DNA of 64,000 nt, taken from positions 351,037-415,036 of the forward strand of contig JAGBAO010000013.1 of NCBI GenBank assembly GCA_017938925.1, given 5' to 3'. The DNA comes from Bacteroidales bacterium (lineage in GTDB: Bacteria; Bacteroidota; Bacteroidia; Bacteroidales; UBA932). The notes under the pieces were generated by a model. That model was not told the DNA's origin and did no database searches. It saw only the letters and a program-made list of their open reading frames with translations. The position numbers were made by a program, and so were the translations under genes. This document shows, one piece after another, positions 1-7,633 of the stretch. How positions within the stretch are numbered: position 1 is the first letter of the stretch; every line of letters starts with the position of its first letter.

Positions 1-2
1 AG

Positions 3-1160
3 AGCGGACTGGCGTCACACTGGTCATATAAGGGGATCCGTCATGAGGCGACCCTGGACAAATGGCTTACTGCGGTGCGAAGGGCTCTGGAAAGTCCTCT
101 CGGGTCGGACGGGGATCCTATGTCGGCATATTACGAAGACGAGATCAGGGATATCCCTACAAAGGACGTGTTCGTATTCACTCCGGCAGGAGAGCTGCGC
201 AAGCTTCAGGCAGGTGCTACCGTGCTGGACTTTGCCTTTGACATACACACGAACCTCGGTCTCAAGTGCATGGGAGGAAAGGTCAACGGCAAGGCTGTCA
301 GAATCAATGAGAAGCTCAAGACGGGAGATGTGGTGGAGATCATGGCTGGAAAGAACCAGAAGCCATCTTCCGACTGGCTCAACATAGTGGTCACGACCAA
401 GGCACGCAACAAGATCCGCCAGAAGCTGAGCGAGGCGGAGTTCCAGAAAGCCGCCGACGGCAAGGAACTTCTGGGAAGACGTCTGAAGAACTGGAAGATG
501 GAGCTGGAAGACGAGACCATGGCTGCCATGCTGAAGAAGCTGCAGTTCAAGACGGTCAATGCGTTTTATGCCGCCATCGGCAAGGAGGAGCTGGATGTAG
601 CCGAGGTGAAGAACATGATTCTGGAAATCACTCAGGGCGTCCAGGAGCAGCAGGCCGAGCAGGAGAAGAAGCCGGTCAGGGCAGTAGTCCAGGAAAAAGG
701 AAGCGACGACATACTTGTGATAGACGCCAAGAATGTGCGAGGCATTGACTATCGGATGGCAAAGTGCTGCAATCCGGTCTTCGGCGATGATGTGTTCGGA
801 TTCGTGACAAGGACCGAAGGAATCAAGATCCACCGTATGTCATGCCCTAACGCCGCCAGGCTCATGGACATGTATCCTTACAGGATCCAGAAGGTCAGAT
901 GGAGTTCGAACCCAAGCAGCGGGAACTTCCAGACCGGTCTGAGGGTGACTGCCGCGCTGGAGCCGTCGGTGGTCAACGAGATCATGGACATCGTGAATTC
1001 ATTCAGGGCATCCTTGAGGATGTTCAACGTGACCGAGAACGACCGCCAGGGAACATACGAGATCACGATGAAGATCGCCGTGCCGAGCAATCTTGAGCTG
1101 GACAAGGTGACCTCACAGATACGTAACCTTAAGAATGTCTTGAAGATAAGCAGAATATGA
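3..1160 (+). CDS. RelA/SpoT-family (p)ppGpp synthetase/hydrolase, C-terminal part (5' end outside window)
   Basis: This is the regulatory C-terminal half of a RelA/SpoT homologue, which makes or degrades the stringent-response alarmone (p)ppGpp. The frame is open from base 3 and begins with a match to the conserved HW.YKG region that follows the synthetase domain, so the GTG at 75 is internal and the true start lies upstream. Next come a TGS domain (from KDVFVFTPAGEL, with VLDFAFDIHTNLG), a helical segment, the Cys-rich RIS region (YRMAKCCNPVFGDDVFGFVT, then IHRMSCPNA) and a C-terminal ACT domain. The stop overlaps the next start by 4 nt (ATGA), which suggests translational coupling. RelA-like and SpoT-like members cannot be separated without the N-terminal half. 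Confidence 0.95.
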   Translation, partial: SGLASHWSYKGIRHEATLDKWLTAVRRALESPLGSDGDPMSAYYEDEIRDIPTKDVFVFTPAGELRKLQAGATVLDFAFDIHTNLGLKCMGGKVNGKAVRINEKLKTGDVVEIMAGKNQKPSSDWLNIVVTTKARNKIRQKLSEAEFQKAADGKELLGRRLKNWKMELEDETMAAMLKKLQFKTVNAFYAAIGKEELDVAEVKNMILEITQGVQEQQAEQEKKPVRAVVQEKGSDDILVIDAKNVRGIDYRMAKCCNPVFGDDVFGFVTRTEGIKIHRMSCPNAARLMDMYPYRIQKVRWSSNPSSGNFQTGLRVTAALEPSVVNEIMDIVNSFRASLRMFNVTENDRQGTYEITMKIAVPSNLELDKVTSQIRNLKNVLKISRI

Positions 1161-1672
1161 TTATGAATATAGAGGAAAGGGTGGCGAAAGCAAGGAGACT
1201 CTTCAAGGAAGAGGGATATAACTGCTGCCAGGCTGTGGTTCTGGCCTATAACGACCTGTTCGGGGTGGATGACAGCACGGCGGCCGCCATGGCATCCGGA
1301 TTCGGAGGCGGAATGGGACGTATGAGGGAGGTGTGCGGAAGCGTCAGCGGGATGGTCATGCTGGCCGGGCTCATCGCTCCTGCATGTGACCCGTCCGTCA
1401 AGGTGGACAGGACCCGGAACTATGCCCTTGTGCAGGAGGTGGCCGGCGAGTTCAAGGCTCTGAACGGCTCCATCGTGTGCAGGGAGCTGCTGGGACTGGT
1501 GCCTATGGGGTCTTCGGAGAATGCTCCTGCCGAATCACCGGAGCCGTCGGACAGGACTGCGGAATATTACAAGAAGAGGCCGTGCGAGGAACTGGTGGGG
1601 ATTTCTGCCAGGATCATTGGAGAAAAGATCCTTCGCTTCGCTCAGGATGACAGAGGTAGGTGCTCAAAATGA
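1157..1672 (+). CDS. C_GCAxxG_C_C family (putative redox-active) protein with repeat-derived C-terminus
   Basis: The protein belongs to the C_GCAxxG_C_C family, small proteins with conserved Cys residues and presumed redox or metal roles; the exact function is not known. The N-terminal part shows NCCQAVVLAY, then SGFGGGMGRMREVCGSVSGM, then a late Cys pair (IVCRELL and KRPCEEL), as expected. Length is 171 aa. The last 15 or so residues (EKILRFAQDDRG) are encoded by a copy of a dispersed Bacteroidota repeat, so the native stop was probably lost and the frame now reads through the repeat. The start overlaps the preceding stop by 4 nt. A second in-frame ATG lies 6 nt downstream. Confidence 0.85.
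   Translation: MIMNIEERVAKARRLFKEEGYNCCQAVVLAYNDLFGVDDSTAAAMASGFGGGMGRMREVCGSVSGMVMLAGLIAPACDPSVKVDRTRNYALVQEVAGEFKALNGSIVCRELLGLVPMGSSENAPAESPEPSDRTAEYYKKRPCEELVGISARIIGEKILRFAQDDRGRCSK
1626..1652 (+). repeat. Dispersed GTCAT..GA-type repeat inside the 3' end of the C_GCAxxG gene
   Basis: The sequence contains CTTCGCTTCGCTCAGGATGA, the complement of the well-known dispersed form GTCATTCTGAGCGAAGCGAAG seen across Bacteroidota genomes. Related copies in this window lie at 4729-4771 and 20658-20682. Here the copy is translated and supplies the last residues of the upstream protein. Confidence 0.7.
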
Positions 1673-1705
1673 CGGAGGGAGTAGCTCTGGATTAGAAATA
1701 ATTAT

Positions 1706-1713
1706 TAAATTTG
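1706..1713 (+). promoter_or_regulatory. Putative -7 box for ppa
   Basis: TAAATTTG matches the Bacteroidota -7 consensus TAnnTTTG and sits 19 nt before the ppa ATG. No clear TTTG is present at the expected -33 position, so the call rests on one box. Confidence 0.45.
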
Positions 1714-1732
1714 CACGTTCAAAACTATTCAG

Positions 1733-2356
1733 ATGGATTATCATAAAGCTCACAAAGCCCACCCATGGCATGGAATCAGCCTTGGCAAAAATGTGCCGGA
1801 TGAAGTAAGGGCCTTCATAGAAATCGTACCGACTGACACTGTAAAATACGAAGTGGACAAGGAGTCAGGTTACCTCTGCCTCGACCGTCCTCAGAAATTC
1901 TCGAATATTGTTCCGTCACTTTACGGATTTCTCCCTAAGACTTATTGCGGTCCGAAGATGGCTGAGCTGACCAACAAGGCTCTGGTGCGTCTTGACGTGG
2001 AAGGTGACGGCGACCCGCTCGATATCTGTGTCCTGACCGAGAAGGATGTGACCCATGGAGACGTGATCGTGAACGCCCGTCCTATCGGAGGTCTGAGGCT
2101 TCTGGACCACAACCAGGCAGACGACAAGATCATCGCAGTTCTCAAGAGCGACGCCGTGTACGGAATGATGACCGACATCGAGCAGGTCCCTGTGGACATC
2201 ATCCGCCGTCTGATCCACTATTTCAGCACATACAAGGACATCCCCGGCGAACACACAAGCCGAATGCAGTTCATCAGCATCTACGGCCCGGACGTAGCCA
2301 AAGACGTGATCCAGCGTTCCATGGAAGACTATCAGGATCTGATCGCCAGCAAATAA
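1733..2356 (+). CDS. ppa: Inorganic pyrophosphatase (soluble, family I)
   Basis: The enzyme hydrolyses pyrophosphate to two phosphates in the cytoplasm and so drives biosynthetic reactions. The 207-aa product fits the family length and carries the signature DVEGDGDPLDICVL with its metal-binding Asp residues, preceded by the substrate-site region YGFLPKTYCGP. ADDKIIAVLKSDAVYG supplies the later conserved Asp and Lys. The start at 1733 gives MDYHKAHKAHPWHGI, the usual beginning in Bacteroidales. It is likely transcribed alone: a promoter box precedes it and hairpins follow the stop. Confidence 0.96.
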   Translation: MDYHKAHKAHPWHGISLGKNVPDEVRAFIEIVPTDTVKYEVDKESGYLCLDRPQKFSNIVPSLYGFLPKTYCGPKMAELTNKALVRLDVEGDGDPLDICVLTEKDVTHGDVIVNARPIGGLRLLDHNQADDKIIAVLKSDAVYGMMTDIEQVPVDIIRRLIHYFSTYKDIPGEHTSRMQFISIYGPDVAKDVIQRSMEDYQDLIASK

Positions 2357-2369
2357 ATTCCGGAGATAA

Positions 2370-2409
2370 CATCGTCGCAGAGAAATAAGCCTGAATGTCT
2401 GCAACGATG
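2370..2409 (+). terminator. Hairpin after ppa (possible terminator or repeat element)
   Basis: CATCGTCGCAGA pairs with TCTGCAACGATG, 12 bp with one G-U pair and a loop of 16 nt. There is no T tract. It shares its stem core with the next hairpin. Confidence 0.4.
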
Positions 2410-2438
2410 GCCCAAATCCGAGTTACAACCCGCAAAAC

Positions 2439-2484
2439 AACAATCGTCGCAGAAGAATCATTGGATTTTTCTGCGACGATTGTT
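2439..2484 (+). terminator. 16-bp perfect hairpin downstream of ppa
   Basis: AACAATCGTCGCAGAA at 2439-2454 pairs perfectly with 2469-2484 around a 14-nt loop and is followed by a short T-rich stretch. It may end ppa transcription. Confidence 0.5.
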
Positions 2485-2529
2485 TTCACACTGACTTCCC
2501 AAAACAGAGGCCGAATTCCCCTTTATCAT

Positions 2530-2718
2530 CCGGGAATATGCCTATTTTCCCGGATAAGTCAGTTGAAATGTGAGTTTCGTCCGGTGATATGCCTATTTTC
2601 CCGGATAAGTCAGTTGAAATGTGAGTTTCGTCCGGTGATAGGCCGGTTTTCCCGGACAAGTCGGCTCAATTTTGTGTTTCGTCCGGTGATAGGCCGGTTT
2701 TCCCGGACAAGTACGTTG
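2530..2718. repeat. 51-bp intergenic tandem repeat, about 3.7 copies
   Basis: Units start at 2530, 2581, 2632 and 2683 (the last incomplete). Units 1 and 2 differ by only a few bases. Units 3 and 4 share a variant core (GATAGGCCGGTTTTCCCGGA). Each unit holds an inverted TCCGG..CCGGA core able to form a small hairpin. Confidence 0.9.
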
Positions 2719-2722
2719 ATAC

Positions 2723-2753
2723 AAAAAGCAGCCGGCCCCAAAGGGTCGGCTGC
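2723..2753 (-). terminator. Rho-independent terminator of fba
   Basis: On the minus strand GCAGCCGACCC, a TTT loop and GGGGCCGGCTGC are followed by TTTTT. It lies 24 nt after the fba stop. Confidence 0.85.
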
Positions 2754-2776
2754 CTGAGATGCTGGTGAGGTCCGGA

Positions 2777-3778
2777 TTACTCCGCCTTGCCGTTTGAACC
2801 GAGAACGTTTACGATCTTGTGGATGTAAAGCTTCTTCATGTTGTCACGAGCAGGACCGAGGTACTTACGTGGGTCGAACTCTGCCGGCTTGTTAGCGAAC
2901 ACCTCACGGATTGCAGCTGTCATGGCGAGACGTGAGTCTGAGTCGATGTTGATCTTGCAAACTGCAGACTCAGCTGCCTTGCGGAGCCATGGCTCAGGAA
3001 TACCGATAGCTGCCTTGAGAGCACCGCCGTACTTGTTGATTGTAGCGACCTCGTCCTGTGGAACTGAAGATGATCCGTGGAGAACGATAGGGAATCCTGG
3101 GAGCTCCTTCTCTACACCCTCGAGAACGTCGAAAGCGAGCATTGGAGGTACAAGGAGACCTGTCTCAGGGTCAACTGTGCACTGCTCAGGAGTGAACTTG
3201 TATGCACCGTGTGAAGTTCCGATAGAGATGGCGAGAGAGTCGCAGCCTGTGCGTGACACGAAGTCAACAACCTCCTCCGGCTTTGTGTATGTATGGTGGT
3301 CTGAGCTTACCTCATCCTCAACACCTGCGAGGACTCCGAGCTCACCCTCAACTGTTACGTCGAACTGGTGTGCGTAATCAACAACCTTCTTTGTGAGAGC
3401 AACGTTCTCCTCATATGGGAGGTGTGAACCGTCGATCATAACTGAAGAGAAGCCCATGTCGATACAGCTCTTGCAAGTCTCGAAAGAGTCACCGTGGTCG
3501 AGGTGAAGAACAATCTGAGGGTTCTCCCAACCAAGCTCCTTAGCATACTCTACAGCACCCTCTGCCATGTAGCGGAGAAGAGTCTGGTTTGCATACTGAC
3601 GAGCACCCTTTGAAACCTGAAGGATCACTGGAGACTTTGTCTCAGCAGCAGCTGAGATGATAGCCTGGAGCTGCTCCATGTTGTTGAAGTTGAATGCTGG
3701 GATGGCATAGCCACCTTCGATAGCCTTAGCGAACATCTCCTTGGTGTTCACGAGGCCGAGTTCCTTGTAAGAAATCAT
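2777..3778 (-). CDS. fba: Fructose-bisphosphate aldolase, class II
   Basis: The enzyme cleaves fructose 1,6-bisphosphate into dihydroxyacetone phosphate and glyceraldehyde 3-phosphate in glycolysis and runs in reverse in gluconeogenesis. The 333-aa protein has class II zinc-enzyme motifs: LHLDHGD (about residues 91-97), GFSSVMIDGSHLPYEEN, VEGELGVLAG, LAISIGTSHGAYKF and VLHGSSSVPQD. Codon use is strongly biased toward a few codons, which suggests high expression. It has a strong terminator and is divergent from gmk with an 88-bp gap. Confidence 0.96.
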   Translation of the reverse strand: MISYKELGLVNTKEMFAKAIEGGYAIPAFNFNNMEQLQAIISAAAETKSPVILQVSKGARQYANQTLLRYMAEGAVEYAKELGWENPQIVLHLDHGDSFETCKSCIDMGFSSVMIDGSHLPYEENVALTKKVVDYAHQFDVTVEGELGVLAGVEDEVSSDHHTYTKPEEVVDFVSRTGCDSLAISIGTSHGAYKFTPEQCTVDPETGLLVPPMLAFDVLEGVEKELPGFPIVLHGSSSVPQDEVATINKYGGALKAAIGIPEPWLRKAAESAVCKINIDSDSRLAMTAAIREVFANKPAEFDPRKYLGPARDNMKKLYIHKIVNVLGSNGKAE

Positions 3779-3835
3779 AATCGTATAATTTTTTAAAAAT
3801 CGTTTTCGTTAACTCAAAATCTTGGCAAATTTAGT

Positions 3836-3843
3836 TATTTTTG
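3836..3843 (+). promoter_or_regulatory. Putative -7 box for gmk
   Basis: TATTTTTG fits TAnnTTTG and ends 23 nt before the gmk ATG, the same geometry as other boxes in this window. No -33 TTTG is seen at the usual distance. Confidence 0.4.
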
Positions 3844-3866
3844 CGGAATATTAAAAGAAATAATCA

Positions 3867-4448
3867 ATGAACAATAAGGTCATCATCTTCTCGGCACCTT
3901 CAGGTGCTGGAAAAAGCACAATCGTCAATCATATCCTCGAGCTGCATCCGGAAATCGAATTCTCCATTTCCGCCACCTCTCGTGCACCACGCGGCGAGGA
4001 GAAGCATGGGGTCGAGTACTATTTCTTTACAGCCGACGAATTCAGGCAGATGATCGCCGAGGACAAGTTCGTTGAGCACGAGGAAGTCTATCCCGGTTCA
4101 TTCTACGGCACATTGAAGTCGGAAGTGGAGAGAATCTGGGCAAAGGGGCATGTGATCATATTCGACATCGACGTCCAGGGAGGAGTGAACCTCAAGAGGA
4201 TCTTCGGAGATCAGGCATTGTCGGTGTTCATCCAGGCACCGTCTGTGGAGGTATTGCGCCAGAGGCTTATTGGTCGCGGAACCGACACACAGGAGGCGAT
4301 CGAGAGAAGGGTGGCAAAGGCACAGTCCGAGATGGAGTTCGCTGCCGGAAAGTTCGACTACGTTCTGGTGAACGATGACCTTGCAACTGCTTATGCTGAA
4401 GTGGAGCAGGTGGTAAACGATTTTATAAGCAATCACACAAGTTGCTGA
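3867..4448 (+). CDS. gmk: Guanylate kinase
   Basis: The enzyme phosphorylates GMP (and dGMP) to the diphosphate with ATP in the cytoplasm. The 193-aa product has the P-loop SAPSGAGKST at residues 9-18 and the GMP-binding stretch SATSRAPRGEEKHGVEYYF. The lid region with its Arg residues follows (RQRLIGRGTDTQEAIERRV). Length is normal. nadD follows after 71 nt, so the two may share a transcript; gmk-nadD adjacency is common in Bacteroidales. Confidence 0.97.
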   Translation: MNNKVIIFSAPSGAGKSTIVNHILELHPEIEFSISATSRAPRGEEKHGVEYYFFTADEFRQMIAEDKFVEHEEVYPGSFYGTLKSEVERIWAKGHVIIFDIDVQGGVNLKRIFGDQALSVFIQAPSVEVLRQRLIGRGTDTQEAIERRVAKAQSEMEFAAGKFDYVLVNDDLATAYAEVEQVVNDFISNHTSC

Positions 4449-4519
4449 CACTCAACAATATAACCCATCGTCCTGACGTCCAAAGGTAGCAGGTCACTCT
4501 TATTAATACTTGATAGTCA

Positions 4520-5284
4520 GTGAGTTACGGATCACAGAACATAGCAGTATACAGCGGGTCTTTCAACCCCTTGCATATCGGTCATCTTGCGATCATCAGA
4601 CACATGATCGAGGTGGCCGGTTTCGATATGGTATATCTGATCGTCTCACCGAAGAATCCCCTCAAGGACGGAATCAGCAGCGACAGCGGAAGGGAAAGGT
4701 ATAAGGCCGCTGTGGAGGCGGTGGAGAGGAGATTTCTCCATTCCGGCCTGCCGGCATCCGGTCGAAATGACAACAAGGAATCACATTCAGCCTACGGTCG
4801 AAATGACAACAAGGAATCACTTTCGGCCTACGGTCGAAATGACAACAAGGAATCACTTTCGGCCTACGGTCGAAATGACAACAAGGAATCACATTCAGCC
4901 TACGGTCGAAATGACAGCAAGGCAGTAGAGGCAAAGGTAAAGGTGGATGACATAGAACTGAATATGCCGGAGCCGCACTATACCATAAGGACACTCGACG
5001 CATTGAAAGAACGCGAGCCGGACAACAGGTTCACTCTTGTCATGGGAGCAGACAATCTGGCCGACATCCGCCGCTGGCGCGACTACACACGCATCCTGAA
5101 GGAATTCGGAGTGGCAGTCTTCCCGCGCGAGGGCCACGACCTGACAGAAATAAAACAGGACCTCCTGAAAGAAGATCCTGCATATAAGATTCAGATTCTT
5201 GATGCCGAAATGGTGGACATTTCCTCAACTCAGATCCGCGAAGCCATCGCCCGTGGCGAAGACATCTCACACTGCCTGATGTAA
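4520..5284 (+). CDS. nadD: Nicotinate-nucleotide adenylyltransferase with in-frame repeat insertion
   Basis: NadD joins nicotinate mononucleotide and ATP to make deamido-NAD. The N-terminal GSFNPLHIGH nucleotidyltransferase motif and the C-terminal ISSTQIREAI motif are intact. The GTG at 4520 is chosen because it places the catalytic motif at the usual distance from the N-terminus. The protein is 254 aa, about 60 longer than usual. The excess is residues 71-134, encoded by a dispersed repeat plus a 36-bp unit (GRNDNKESHSAY or GRNDNKESLSAY) in tandem. The insert falls between the helix after the active site and the LPRP.YT-like segment (here MPEPHYTIRTLDAL). All repeat copies stay in frame, so the enzyme is probably made and tolerates a flexible hydrophilic loop. 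NadD is normally essential unless NAD is salvaged otherwise. Confidence 0.9.
   Translation: MSYGSQNIAVYSGSFNPLHIGHLAIIRHMIEVAGFDMVYLIVSPKNPLKDGISSDSGRERYKAAVEAVERRFLHSGLPASGRNDNKESHSAYGRNDNKESLSAYGRNDNKESLSAYGRNDNKESHSAYGRNDSKAVEAKVKVDDIELNMPEPHYTIRTLDALKEREPDNRFTLVMGADNLADIRRWRDYTRILKEFGVAVFPREGHDLTEIKQDLLKEDPAYKIQILDAEMVDISSTQIREAIARGEDISHCLM
4729..4921 (+). repeat. Dispersed repeat plus 36-bp tandem repeat inside nadD
   Basis: Bases 4729-4771 (GAGATTTCTCC..GTCGAAATGAC) resemble the dispersed Bacteroidota repeat GTCATTTCGACCG..GGAGAAATCTC read from the other strand. From 4760 a 36-bp unit repeats at 4760, 4796, 4832 and 4868, with a partial fifth copy at 4904. The unit starts with the end of the dispersed repeat, so the array probably grew by duplication of that end and its flank. 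There is no spacer between units. Confidence 0.9.
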
Positions 5285-5322
5285 TCCCCACATCAGCCTA
5301 ACTACCAGTAGTTTAATCAAAT

Positions 5323-5348
5323 AGACCTGCGTCAATTGACGCAGGTCT
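5323..5348. terminator. Perfect palindrome between convergent nadD and SulP genes
   Basis: AGACCTGCGTC and its exact complement flank AATT, giving an 11-bp stem. It lies in the 72-bp gap between two convergent genes and is probably a bidirectional terminator, although T tracts are weak. Confidence 0.6.
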
Positions 5349-5356
5349 GCAATATG

Positions 5357-7069
5357 CTATTTCACCAGTTCCCTGGCCTTCTCGAGGGCTGGAACGATGT
5401 GCGGGAAGATATGATCCGGACCGATCTCAAGGTCCACTCCGAACTTCACCAGGGAATTATGCACCTTTTCAGTCACACCTGAAAGGATCACCGTCACTCC
5501 CCTCTTATGGGTACGCTCACAAAGGTTGCGAAGGTTGTTGATTCCTGTCGAATCGATGAACGGCACCTTTCTCATACGGATGATTCGAACCTTTGTTCCA
5601 GGCTTCTTCATCTGCTCAAGCTCCTCGAAACGGCTGGCAAGTCCGAAGAAGAACGGTCCGTCGATCTCATAGACCTCGACTCCTGCCGGAATATCCAGAC
5701 GGTCGGTATCTTCCATAGCGGCCTTCTCTGGATCCTCAGTTGCAGCAACGAAGTCCTCCTGAAGCATCTTCACCTGAGATGTCTCCATCACACGACGCAC
5801 GAAGAGCACGATCGCAAGCACTACGCCTACTTCGATAGCCACGGTAAGGTCAACGATCACAGTGAGGAAGAATGTGAGCAGCAGCACTGCCACGTCAGAC
5901 TTGTCACCGCGAAGGAGATATTTGAATGTCCTCCACTCACTCATGTTGTATGCAACCTGAACGAGGATCGCCGCAAGGCATGAAAGAGGGATATACACAG
6001 CATACGGCATGAGGAAAAGGTAGATCAGCAGCAGAACCACAGCATGGATGATTCCGGTCACAGGGCTCTTTCCGCCGTTGTTGATGCTGGCCATGGTCCT
6101 TGCAAGGGCTCCTGTCGCAGGAATACCTCCGAAAAGCGGAGTCACGATATTTGCGATACCCTGGCCTATGAGTTCGGTGTTCGCATGATGACGCTTTCCT
6201 GTCGCGCCGTCTGCGACCATTGCAGCAAGAAGAGACTCTATCGCGCAGAGGATTGCAATCGTGAATGCAGGCGAAACCAGTCCCTTGACGGTCTCATAGT
6301 CAAACTCCGGGGCAACCGGCTTAGGCATCGGAAGTCCGTTCGCGAGTTCAGGGAACTTGGATCCGATGGTGGCCAGTTCCACGCCGGCGAACTTGCTCAG
6401 AAGTACTGAAGCCACGGTGCCGACAATCAGGGCGATGAGTGATCCCGGAACCTTCTTGGTCACCTTGCCCCAGCTGAAGCAGATCGCAAGGCAGACGAGA
6501 CTCATCACGAGCTCCACCCAATCTATGTGCGAAACGTTCTGGAAATAGCATATCCACTGAGGGATGAATCCTGCCGGCACTTCAAGGTCAAGAGGAAGTC
6601 CGAAGAAATCCTTCATCTGGGTCGAGAAGATGGTCAGTGCGATACCGCTGGTGAATCCGACCACGATAGGATAAGGGATGAACTTGAAGATTACACCCAT
6701 CTTGAACACCCCCATCAGCACGAGGAAGACTCCTGCCATGATGGTGGCGATGATGAGTCCCTGCATCCCATACTGGCCCACAATTCCGGCAACGATGACG
6801 ATGAAGGCACCTGTAGGTCCGCCGATGAGGAAGTTCGATCCTCCGAAGAAGGAAATCAGGAAACCCGCTACAATTGCGGTGATGAGTCCCTGCTGAGGGG
6901 TCACTCCGCTGGCGATACCGAAGGCTATGGCCAGAGGGAGGGCGATGATTCCGACAATTATGCCGGCGATAAGGTCAGACGTAAAGGTCTTTCCGTCATA
7001 CTGACCTTTCTTGAACAGCCCGAAGAGCTTGGGCTGGAACACGTCTTTTACATTCAGGTTAAGTTTCAT
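5357..7069 (-). CDS. SulP family anion transporter with STAS domain
   Basis: This 570-aa inner-membrane protein belongs to the SulP/SLC26 family, which moves sulfate, bicarbonate or related anions. The first 420 or so residues hold hydrophobic helices beginning with TSDLIAGIIVGIIALPLAIAF and including the family stretch FLIGGPTGAFIVI. A STAS domain covers about residues 464-565 and has the DSTG motif (PFIDSTGINNLR) found in STAS and anti-sigma antagonist proteins. The anion cannot be assigned from sequence. It is the last gene of a likely operon that starts at 9039; it follows rsmD by 18 nt. Confidence 0.9.
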   Translation of the reverse strand: MKLNLNVKDVFQPKLFGLFKKGQYDGKTFTSDLIAGIIVGIIALPLAIAFGIASGVTPQQGLITAIVAGFLISFFGGSNFLIGGPTGAFIVIVAGIVGQYGMQGLIIATIMAGVFLVLMGVFKMGVIFKFIPYPIVVGFTSGIALTIFSTQMKDFFGLPLDLEVPAGFIPQWICYFQNVSHIDWVELVMSLVCLAICFSWGKVTKKVPGSLIALIVGTVASVLLSKFAGVELATIGSKFPELANGLPMPKPVAPEFDYETVKGLVSPAFTIAILCAIESLLAAMVADGATGKRHHANTELIGQGIANIVTPLFGGIPATGALARTMASINNGGKSPVTGIIHAVVLLLIYLFLMPYAVYIPLSCLAAILVQVAYNMSEWRTFKYLLRGDKSDVAVLLLTFFLTVIVDLTVAIEVGVVLAIVLFVRRVMETSQVKMLQEDFVAATEDPEKAAMEDTDRLDIPAGVEVYEIDGPFFFGLASRFEELEQMKKPGTKVRIIRMRKVPFIDSTGINNLRNLCERTHKRGVTVILSGVTEKVHNSLVKFGVDLEIGPDHIFPHIVPALEKARELVK

Positions 7070-7087
7070 AACTACTATAATTATACA

Positions 7088-7621
7088 CTACTTTTCAAAA
7101 AACGAGAAGTGGACATTGCCGTACTTCTTTTCCTTCAGGAACTTGGGATGGTTCTCGAAATTGTATTCCTCCGGATGTTCGAGGATGAGATAGGCCCCCG
7201 GGTGAAGGATGTCCTGAGCAAAGACCTTGTCAGGAATCGTAGCCAGGTCTTCCAGTGCATATGGAGGATCGGCAAAGATGATATCGAACTTCTCGCGGCA
7301 TATCTCAAGGAACTCGAAGACATTGTGACGGACGACAGTCAGATTGTCCATTCCGAACTTAGCCGCCTGGGACTTTATGAAGTTTGCATGCATGGGAAGC
7401 ATCTCCACGCAATACACCCTGGACGCACCACGCGAAGCAAACTCAAATGAAATGGCACCTGTGCCGCCGAAGAGGTCTAGCACCTGGAGTCCCTCCATCT
7501 CATATTCGTTGTTAAGGATGTTAAACAGGCCTTCCTTGGCAAAATCTGTCGTCGGACGAGCCTTATAGCCCTGAGGGGGAAGAATTGTCTTGCCTTTGAG
7601 ACGGCCTCCTATGATCCGCAT
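7088..7621 (-). CDS. rsmD: 16S rRNA (guanine(966)-N2)-methyltransferase
   Basis: RsmD methylates G966 of 16S rRNA using S-adenosylmethionine. The 177-aa protein starts with the family opening MRIIGGRLKGK, then RPTTDFAKEGLFNIL, the SAM-binding loop VLDLFGGTGAISFEFASRG and the catalytic DPPY motif (IIFADPPYAL). Length is normal. It lies 12 nt after the DUF3822 gene, an arrangement I recognise from other Bacteroidales. Confidence 0.93.
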   Translation of the reverse strand: MRIIGGRLKGKTILPPQGYKARPTTDFAKEGLFNILNNEYEMEGLQVLDLFGGTGAISFEFASRGASRVYCVEMLPMHANFIKSQAAKFGMDNLTVVRHNVFEFLEICREKFDIIFADPPYALEDLATIPDKVFAQDILHPGAYLILEHPEEYNFENHPKFLKEKKYGNVHFSFFEK

Positions 7622-7633
7622 ACCACACTTATA

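Larger units (their letters stand above)
2357..2776. other. 420-bp gene-free region filled with hairpins and a tandem repeat
   Basis: This gap between the convergent ppa and fba genes holds two hairpins sharing ATCGTCGCAGA (2370-2409 and 2439-2484), a 51-bp tandem repeat (2530-2718) and the fba terminator (2723-2753). A 120-codon open frame exists here because 51 is a multiple of three. It looks repeat-driven and I see no sign of coding. Confidence 0.75.

Noticed and set aside
2395-2757. 120-codon open frame in the ppa-fba gap
   Set aside because: It is produced by the 51-bp tandem repeat (a multiple of three) and covers two hairpins and the fba terminator; the product looks like no protein.
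4760-4921. 36-bp direct repeats that could suggest a CRISPR array
   Set aside because: The units are contiguous with no spacers and lie in frame inside nadD; no cas genes are present.
6527-7450. 307-codon plus-strand frame opposite SulP and rsmD
   Set aside because: It spans two real genes on the other strand and has a His/Asp/Glu-rich composition typical of antisense frames.
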